Positions 58,509-64,000 of a DNA stretch of 64,000 nt are shown here, piece after piece (positions within the stretch are counted from its first letter, which is position 1; every line of letters begins with the position of its first letter). A program made the translations under genes and the position numbers. Source of the stretch: Phycisphaerales bacterium (GTDB lineage Bacteria; Planctomycetota; Phycisphaerae; Phycisphaerales; SM1A02); assembly GCA_009691915.1 (NCBI GenBank), contig SIAD01000001.1:310001-374000 (forward strand), in the 5' to 3' direction. The notes under the pieces are model-generated. The model was given only the letters and a program-made list of their open reading frames with translations, was not told where the DNA came from and did not search any database.

Positions 58509-59540
58509 GTGCCAGCAATCCATGATTATGCCGGGTCTGGGCCACCCCATAGATGCCAAGGAGAGCCCCCAGAACTGGTTGCGATCATTGGGTATGGAAA
58601 CCAAGGGAGTGCACACGCCAAAAACATTCGTGACGACGGCACACAGGTTGTGGTGGGCGGCCGGACTGGATCGGACAGTCTTTTGCTCGCGCGGCGCGAC
58701 GGTTTCGACACCTGTGACGGTCCCGAAGTCGTTCGGGGGGCTGATCTTGTGGTGTTCGCGATCCCCGATTCCGTCCACGGCGCCGTGTGTCCTCGGTACC
58801 TGAGGGCCATGCCCGATGGAGCGGTTGCCGGATTCCTTCACGGCTTCTCCGTCTACTTCCGGCAGGTCAGCGTTCCAAAGCGGCTGGGATGCGCGCTAGT
58901 TGCGCCCAAGGGGCCCGGCGCGGCGCTGCGGGAGCGATACCAGGAAGGCATGGGGATTCCCTGCCTTCTCGCGATCGCCGAGGGCGGACCCGACCCTGCG
59001 AAGACCCGCGCGATCACCTACGGCTGGGCGGACGCCATCGGCTGCGGCCGCGCAGGCATCGTTGAGACCTCTTTCAAGGACGAGGCGGAGACTGATCTCT
59101 TTGGTGAGCAGGCGGTGCTCTGCGGTGGCCTCATCGCACTCATCCGCGGCGCCTACGAGACCCTTGTCGATGCGGGCTATCCCCCGCTTCTTGCCTACAC
59201 CGAGTGCTGCCACGAGGTGAAGCAGATCGCGGATCTGATCTGTGACCAAGGGATCGCGGCGATGACCAAGGCGATTTCCCCCACAGCGAAGTTCGGCGCT
59301 CTCGTCGCGTCCGAGCGGATCCTCGACGAACACTTGCGTAGCCACATGCGCGAACTATTAGCGGCTGTGCGGGACGGCTCCTTCGCGGAGCGCCTCGCCA
59401 GTGATTCGCGAGACGGATCTCCGCTGCTCGCTGAGTTCGATAGGCGACTCGCCGCACATCCGATGGAAGCCGAGGGCACGGCCCTCCGAGCGATGCTCCC
59501 GTGGCTTCGTCGCGCGAAACCGTCGGAGGCGCACGGCTGA
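58509..59540 (+). CDS. ilvC: Ketol-acid reductoisomerase, class I
   Basis: IlvC isomerises and reduces acetolactate in valine, leucine and isoleucine synthesis. The 343-residue length fits class I. The Rossmann motif GYGNQG (28-33) is followed by GGRTGSDS, whose Arg and Ser suggest NADPH use. APKGPGAALRERYQEGMGIP and SFKDEAETDLFGEQAVLCGG supply the metal-binding Asp and Glu, and ECCHEVKQIADLI and the Ser in ISPTAKFG complete the site. No ilvB/ilvN is nearby; ilvA is 26 kb away. The N-terminal 20 residues are unusual for the family. Confidence 0.93.
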   Translation: MPAIHDYAGSGPPHRCQGEPPELVAIIGYGNQGSAHAKNIRDDGTQVVVGGRTGSDSLLLARRDGFDTCDGPEVVRGADLVVFAIPDSVHGAVCPRYLRAMPDGAVAGFLHGFSVYFRQVSVPKRLGCALVAPKGPGAALRERYQEGMGIPCLLAIAEGGPDPAKTRAITYGWADAIGCGRAGIVETSFKDEAETDLFGEQAVLCGGLIALIRGAYETLVDAGYPPLLAYTECCHEVKQIADLICDQGIAAMTKAISPTAKFGALVASERILDEHLRSHMRELLAAVRDGSFAERLASDSRDGSPLLAEFDRRLAAHPMEAEGTALRAMLPWLRRAKPSEAHG

Positions 59541-59547
59541 AACGCCG

Positions 59548-60441
59548 ATGGGAATCGCCATGACACCTCTGGACGCGATCGTGCTGGGCATCGTCGAGGG
59601 GATCACTGAGTACCTCCCTGTCAGTTCGACGGGCCACCTCATTCTCGTTTCCCGACTTCTCGGCCTCGCCACCACCGAAGAGGCGCGCAAGTCGGTCGAT
59701 ACTTTCAACATTGTCGTCCAGGGATCCGCGGTCCTCGCAGTCGCCGGTCTCTACCGGCGCGAGGTACGGGGGATGGTGCGGTCGATCGTGGCCTCCGCGA
59801 GGCTTGTGCGGGTTGGAGTCAACCACCGCGAGCATCTCGTGCTTGTGCGCAACCTCGCGGTCTCGTTTCTTCCCGCAGCCGCCCTTGGCCTCATGATCGA
59901 CGACTGGATCGATGCGCGCTTCTTCAAGGCAGGACCGGTGCTTGCGGCACTCGCGCTGGGTGGGATCCTGATGCTGGCTCTGGCGCCGTGGGTGCGGCAG
60001 CGCTCGCGCGTTGCTTCTGAGACGGGGGTCGATGGGTCGACGATCTCGGTTCCTCAGGCGCTCCTCATCGGCTTGCTCCAGTGCCTCGCGCTCTTCCCCG
60101 GGACGAGCCGCTCGATGGTGACCATCATCGGCAGCCTTCTTGTGGGGCTTCCGCCACGCGAAGCGGCACGCTATTCATTTCTGCTGGCACTTCCGACACT
60201 CGGGGCCGCGTGCGCGTACAAGTCCATCGGGCTCATCAAGACCGGCGGCATGATCGAGTCGCTGGGTGGGTGGACTCCTGTGGTTCTTGGGCTGCTGGCG
60301 GCGTTCGTGAGCGCGGTACTGAGCATCAAGTGGCTCGTTGGATTTCTCGGCCGAGGCGGCTTCGCACTCTTCGGGTGGTGGCGCCTCGCTCTGGCCGGTG
60401 CCGTGGCACTCGGACTGTGGCAAGGGTGGGTGCCCTTCTGA
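59548..60441 (+). CDS. uppP: Undecaprenyl-diphosphatase UppP (BacA)
   Basis: UppP regenerates the undecaprenyl phosphate carrier for cell-wall synthesis. The 297-residue membrane protein has about eight helices and the two family motifs: GIVEGITEYLPVSSTGHLIL with its catalytic Glu cluster, and LFPGTSRSMVTIIGSLL with the PGxSRSxxT phosphate loop. ATG 59548 or 59560 could be the start. It follows ilvC by 7 bases, and a small membrane-protein gene follows. Confidence 0.95.
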   Translation: MGIAMTPLDAIVLGIVEGITEYLPVSSTGHLILVSRLLGLATTEEARKSVDTFNIVVQGSAVLAVAGLYRREVRGMVRSIVASARLVRVGVNHREHLVLVRNLAVSFLPAAALGLMIDDWIDARFFKAGPVLAALALGGILMLALAPWVRQRSRVASETGVDGSTISVPQALLIGLLQCLALFPGTSRSMVTIIGSLLVGLPPREAARYSFLLALPTLGAACAYKSIGLIKTGGMIESLGGWTPVVLGLLAAFVSAVLSIKWLVGFLGRGGFALFGWWRLALAGAVALGLWQGWVPF

Positions 60442-60445
60442 CCCC

Positions 60446-60451
60446 TATCAT
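60446..60451 (+). promoter_or_regulatory. Start-proximal -10 element before the small membrane-protein gene
   Basis: TATCAT (60446-60451) lies 6 bases before the GTG at 60458 and supports that start over ones further upstream. Confidence 0.4.
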
Positions 60452-60457
60452 CCCGCC

Positions 60458-60925
60458 GTGAACGCTCAGTACATGCAGGTCGCGCTCGGTCTGCGAAGTC
60501 TTGCCATCAAGCTTGCCGTCTTCGTCGTACTCGCCGGAGTCTTCGCGTGGTTCGTGGGCGGGTCGATCTTCCCCGGATCGCAGGTTGTCAACGGCCCAGC
60601 CGTCGAGTGGGCGGGAGTCGCGTGGCACCCACAGGTCACCGGCAACGGGCGACACTCCGCGCCAGTCGAGTGGCGCATCTACCGCACCGATGCGAACGGC
60701 ACGGCCCAGGCGGAGTCGTTCGGAGTTCCGAGCCCGTGGCGGCAGGTGCATGGACCGTACCTGGACAACGATGGACTCTCGTGGAAGATCGAGTCGGATG
60801 CCAATGGCACATCGGACTGGTGGCTCGTGTCGATCGATCGCTCAGGGACCGTCACCGTGAAGAAAGCGCCGGAGCATCCCGACATTGTTGGGCTGACACT
60901 CGAGGTACTCACTCCGGTCCCGTGA
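60458..60925 (+). CDS. Small single-pass membrane protein of unknown function
   Basis: The 155-residue product has one membrane helix (residues about 16-38, LAIKLAVFVVLAGVFAWFVG). A beta-rich periplasmic domain with several Trp residues follows (VEWAGVAWHPQVTG, WKIESDANGTSDWWLVSI). I do not recognise the family. It follows uppP by 16 bases. Its last 17 bases overlap the 3' end of ligA on the opposite strand. Confidence 0.6.
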   Translation: MNAQYMQVALGLRSLAIKLAVFVVLAGVFAWFVGGSIFPGSQVVNGPAVEWAGVAWHPQVTGNGRHSAPVEWRIYRTDANGTAQAESFGVPSPWRQVHGPYLDNDGLSWKIESDANGTSDWWLVSIDRSGTVTVKKAPEHPDIVGLTLEVLTPVP

Positions 60926-63005
60926 GTTTGGTGCCGTTCTCGCGCAGTGCCGCGAGCAGCGCCGCCTCATCCCAGATCTCGATCCCAAGGGCCTCTGCCT
61001 TGTCACGCTTTGAGCCTGCCGCACTCCCAGCGATGACTAGCTGCGTCTTGGCCGAGACGCTGCCGCTGACGTGCGCCCCCTCGCGTTCAAGGATCGCCGT
61101 GAGCGTGCGCCGTTCGATCGACTGAAGCGTTCCTGTGAGAACGATGACTCGCCCTCGAAACACCGACGACGCAGCCCTCGCGCCAGAGCCTCGTGCTGAG
61201 GCGAACTCGCGGCTCTCAAAGTCGACTCCGGCAGCGCGGAGCCGTCGAACGGTCTCGCGAAGTGCCGGGCTCGCGAAGTCGTGGACGAAGCTCGCTGCAG
61301 TGATCGCGCCGATGTCAGGCAGCGCTTCCAGTTCCTCGCTTGTCGCGCGCTCGACAGAGGCGATGTCGGGATAGGCGCGGGCGATGGTCTTGGCGGCCGC
61401 AACTCCCATGTGACGAAGGCTGAGAGACGCGAGCACGCGGGAGAGTCCACGGGACTTGGCCTCATTCGCACTGCCGATGATGGCGTCGGCCGTCTTCTCA
61501 CCAAGACGCCTCAGCGTCACGGTCCCCTTCCGGTCGACGCTCTCTGAAGTCAGCGCGGCGAGGCTCTCACGGTCGAGTGCGAAGAGATCCGCGTAGTGCG
61601 ACACGAGCCCGGCATCCACCAGTTGGTCGATGATCCGCTCACCGAGTCCCTCGATGGCCATCTGGTCGCGCCCCACGAACCACTTGAGCCGCTCGCGCAT
61701 CTGGGCAGGACATCCGGGATCGGTGCAGAAGAGTTTGGGACCGTCCTGCACCAGTGCCGATCCGCACGAAGGGCACGCCTCGGGTGGTTCAATCGGAAGC
61801 TCCGTTCCCGTGCGCCGGCTGACAACAGGCGCGATCACCTGCGGTATCACCTCCCCCGCCTTCTCCACTTCAACGATGTCCCCAACGCGGATGTCCTTGC
61901 GCCTGATCTCTTCGATGTTGTGGAGAGTCGCGTGACTGACTGTTGAGCCTGCAACAACTACAGGCTCCATCGTCGCGCGAGGCGTCATCGTCCCCCCCTT
62001 GCCGACTTGCCACTGGACTTCCAGGAGACGGGTAATCCGACGCTCGGCCGGGTACTTGAACGCCACAATCCATCGGGGACTCTTCTCGGTGGTCCCGAGC
62101 GACTCCTGCTGGGCGAAGTCATTGACGCGGACAACCATCCCGTCGACGCCGAATCCAAGCGACGCGCGCCGCGCGGCAAACGCGTCAACCGTTGCGACCG
62201 CGTGGTCGATGGTGTTGCATTCAACCGTATCCGGGTTGACGGGAATTCCCCACGCCTTCAGCTGTCTGAGAAACTCGATGTGCCCGCTCATCGCCGGGCC
62301 GCCGTCACAAGCCCCCCGTCCGTGGGCGAGAAAGGCCAGCCCGCGAGCGGCGACGACCGCCGGGTCGAGGCTCTTGAGTGTCCCCGCCGCCGAGTTGCGC
62401 GCATTCGCAAAGAGCGGCTGACCTCGCGCCTCGCGCTCGCTGTTGATCCGCTCAAACTGCGAGTTAGACATGTAGATCTCCCCCCGCACCTCGAGGAGAT
62501 CCGGTGCTTTGGCGATCGTGGCCCCACGGGAAAGCCGAAGCGGCACCGATCGCATCGCACGGACATTCTCTGTGACGAGATCGCCAGAGGTGCCATCACC
62601 TCTCGTCACGGCCGCCACGAGCCGACCCGCTTCGTAGCGGAGGCTGACCGCGACTCCGTCGATCTTGGGGTCCGCGGCCAGCAGGGGCGCCCCGCCGAGT
62701 GCCTTCTGACAACGCACGAACCAACTCCGCAGCCCGGCGATGTCATAGGTGTTGTCAATCGACTGCATCGGCCGCATGTGGCGGACCTGCTCGAAGGAGT
62801 CGAGAGGTGCACCACCGACACGACGGGTTGGGCTCGTCGGATCGCCGAGCTCCGGATGGGCCGACTCTAGCGCTCCCAAGGCCGCGAGCAACAGGTCGTA
62901 CTCGCCGTCGGCCATCAGCGGTTCGGCATCACAGTAGTACGCAGTATTGGCGCGGTCGAGAAGTTCGCGCAGTCGGGCGACCTCCTTCGACGCGCTCAGG
63001 ACCAT
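60909..63005 (-). CDS. ligA: NAD-dependent DNA ligase
   Basis: LigA seals nicks in replication and repair. The 698-residue protein has the N-terminal Ia domain (DRANTAYYCDAEPLMADGEY), adenylation lysine in DPKIDGVAVSLRYE, GTLKSLDP and the OB fold. The four-Cys zinc finger is CPSCGS and CTDPGCPAQ. Helix-hairpin-helix repeats (ALPDIG) and a terminal BRCT domain (GRVIVLTGTLQSIERR) follow. Length is normal for the family. Confidence 0.97.
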   Translation of the reverse strand: MVLSASKEVARLRELLDRANTAYYCDAEPLMADGEYDLLLAALGALESAHPELGDPTSPTRRVGGAPLDSFEQVRHMRPMQSIDNTYDIAGLRSWFVRCQKALGGAPLLAADPKIDGVAVSLRYEAGRLVAAVTRGDGTSGDLVTENVRAMRSVPLRLSRGATIAKAPDLLEVRGEIYMSNSQFERINSEREARGQPLFANARNSAAGTLKSLDPAVVAARGLAFLAHGRGACDGGPAMSGHIEFLRQLKAWGIPVNPDTVECNTIDHAVATVDAFAARRASLGFGVDGMVVRVNDFAQQESLGTTEKSPRWIVAFKYPAERRITRLLEVQWQVGKGGTMTPRATMEPVVVAGSTVSHATLHNIEEIRRKDIRVGDIVEVEKAGEVIPQVIAPVVSRRTGTELPIEPPEACPSCGSALVQDGPKLFCTDPGCPAQMRERLKWFVGRDQMAIEGLGERIIDQLVDAGLVSHYADLFALDRESLAALTSESVDRKGTVTLRRLGEKTADAIIGSANEAKSRGLSRVLASLSLRHMGVAAAKTIARAYPDIASVERATSEELEALPDIGAITAASFVHDFASPALRETVRRLRAAGVDFESREFASARGSGARAASSVFRGRVIVLTGTLQSIERRTLTAILEREGAHVSGSVSAKTQLVIAGSAAGSKRDKAEALGIEIWDEAALLAALRENGTKLTGPE

Positions 63006-63014
63006 CGGCCGCTG

Positions 63015-63572
63015 TCACCCGCGCGCGAGGCGACGCGCCTTGAGCATGGCCTTCGGAGTGCAGTGGAAGGTCGCCTGGCAGCGACCCACCCGGCGCTGCT
63101 TCCCCGGCGCGATCCCACGCACCTGCTGGATGACTTCGAGCTCGATGTCGATGTTGAATTCGCGACGCGCGGCGATCAATTCGTCAAGGTCATCGCGGCA
63201 GATCACATGGTAGACCGCGGGGCCGACGCACGGTCGGAGAAACCGATAGTTCAGACCCTTGCAGACGACGATGTACTCGCCTCCGCAGCGGGAGAAGAGG
63301 TACATGCCGCCTGCCACCTCGCTGTTGCCAAGGAGCGCCGCGCCGGCCATCGCGTTGTACCAATTGCGGTTGATCCGGCGGAACGGAAGGATCGCCACGA
63401 ACCGATCGGAGCCAAGGCTCTTCATCGTGATCCCCGAACGAAACGCGTAGGGGAGCCAGATGAGCGAACAGACTCGATGCCAGAAGTTGTTCTTGGTCGA
63501 CAGACGAGAGATGTACGCCTCGCACCGCTCGGCGAAAGTCAATTCCATGTGCTCGGATTTGAGTGCGGTCAT
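63015..63572 (-). CDS. DUF4442-like hotdog protein
   Basis: The 185-residue protein resembles the DUF4442 group of hotdog-fold thioesterase-like proteins. The segment RINRNWYNAMAGAALLGNSE is in the position of the hotdog helix, and FNIDIELEVIQQVRGIAPGKQ gives the final strands. Activity is unproven. I start at ATG 63572; ATG 63548 is possible. ligA begins 9 bases downstream on the same strand. Confidence 0.6.
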   Translation of the reverse strand: MTALKSEHMELTFAERCEAYISRLSTKNNFWHRVCSLIWLPYAFRSGITMKSLGSDRFVAILPFRRINRNWYNAMAGAALLGNSEVAGGMYLFSRCGGEYIVVCKGLNYRFLRPCVGPAVYHVICRDDLDELIAARREFNIDIELEVIQQVRGIAPGKQRRVGRCQATFHCTPKAMLKARRLARG

Positions 63573-63623
63573 CGGAGGGCTAAGGGCGGCGAATGGTAGC
63601 ATCGGCCATCTGGCGATCAATCC

Positions 63624-64000
63624 ATGGCGAAACTGGGAGTCTGTTCATGGAGCCTCGCGCCGCGGGACCCTCAGGAGATCGCGGCACGCCTCAAGTCGCT
63701 TGGCATTCCGAGGGTTCAACTCGCCTTGGTTCCGTGCATGGAGAGCGCGGCGTGGCGCGGCGGAATCGACTTTCTGCGCGGCGAAGGGATCGAGATCTTG
63801 AGCGGGATGCTCGCCTTCGCTGGCGAGGACTACACGACGCTTGAGTCGATCGCGCGCACCGGCGGAGTGCGCAGCGACCAGCACTGGGCGCGCAACCTTG
63901 ATCGGGCACTTTCGATTGCCGATCTGGCCGAGCAGTCCGGGATTCCGCTTGTGACCTTTCACGGCGGATTCCTCCCGCACGGCCGCGACATCGCCGTGCG
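63624..64000 (+). CDS. Sugar phosphate isomerase/epimerase-like TIM-barrel protein, 5' part
   Basis: The frame opens at ATG 63624 and runs off the right edge (125 codons visible). LGVCSWSLAPRDPQEIAARL, followed by alternating strand and helix units such as IEILSGMLAFAGEDYTTLES, matches the xylose-isomerase-like TIM-barrel superfamily. PLVTFHGGFLP is the strand that usually carries a metal ligand. It has no stop before the end of the window. It is divergent from the DUF4442-like gene. Confidence 0.7.
   Translation, partial: MAKLGVCSWSLAPRDPQEIAARLKSLGIPRVQLALVPCMESAAWRGGIDFLRGEGIEILSGMLAFAGEDYTTLESIARTGGVRSDQHWARNLDRALSIADLAEQSGIPLVTFHGGFLPHGRDIAV

Noticed and set aside
1-64000. CRISPR arrays, insertion sequences, integrases, rRNA genes
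   Set aside because: No direct-repeat/spacer pattern, transposase, integrase or rRNA segment was found on reading either strand.

Overview
The window is compact, GC-rich bacterial chromosome, most likely from the Planctomycetota, class Phycisphaerae or a close relative. This rests on a DUF1559-type pseudopilin, secreted proteins ending in dockerin-like repeats, an ATP-type PEP carboxykinase, a sigma-70-like fragment of the planctomycete/myxobacterial kind, sparse Shine-Dalgarno sequences and many 4-base start/stop overlaps. No IS element, prophage, CRISPR array or rRNA operon was seen. Four tRNA genes are present: Thr-CGT, His-GTG, Phe-GAA and Leu-CAG. None encodes its CCA end.

Layout. 0-2 kb: a probable plsC fragment, cmk, a TIM-barrel isomerase-like gene and gcvH. 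2-5.4 kb: a LolD/FtsX-type ABC exporter. 5.4-11.8 kb: uvrB, a 340-base unexplained gap, uvrA, an acyl-CoA thioesterase and purN. 11.8-14.7 kb: a secreted HEXXH-PDZ protein, then hpf, ptsN and ptsH. 14.6-17.8 kb: rpmA-obg, a secreted protein and a divergent double-GNAT gene. 18-22.4 kb: dnaA, a secreted protein, a DegT-family protein that has lost its PLP ligands, and tRNA-Thr. 22.4-27 kb: a large secreted repeat protein, then a cobalamin riboswitch leading a secreted dockerin protein and a DUF1559 pseudopilin. 27-36.3 kb: mutL, a phosphoesterase, nadE, ilvA, pckA, tRNA-His, an omega-amidase-like nitrilase, a sigma-like fragment, tRNA-Phe and an orphan MshEN domain. 36.5-43.2 kb: hflX, tsaD, a GGQ release-factor-like gene, an M20 hydrolase and a secreted dockerin metalloprotease. 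43.2-49.8 kb: tal, a cysteine desulfurase, tRNA-Leu, recA with a long N-terminal extension, a zinc-ribbon protein, a UDP-glucuronate decarboxylase and anmK. 49.8-56.5 kb: phoB-phoR-pstSCAB-phoU with a clear Pho box. 56.5-64 kb: rpmH, aroK, rnc, a PilZ protein, ilvC, uppP, a small membrane protein, ligA, a DUF4442-like gene and a second, truncated TIM-barrel gene.

Functional themes are DNA repair (uvrAB, mutL, recA, ligA), phosphate starvation, translation and tRNA modification, central metabolism, cell-wall precursor recycling (anmK, uppP), c-di-GMP sensing (PilZ, MshEN) and extracellular proteins.

The observations I rate highest are these. (1) A cobalamin riboswitch controls a secreted dockerin protein plus a pseudopilin, a possible B12-responsive surface system. 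(2) A DegT homologue has Arg, His and Gly at the three main PLP-contact positions. (3) A recurrent TAnnnT element sits 6-9 bases before start codons, suggesting widespread leaderless transcription, including three very tight divergent pairs. (4) RecA carries an 86-residue N-terminal extension with an in-frame 9-bp tandem repeat, and similar 9-bp arrays follow two tRNA genes.
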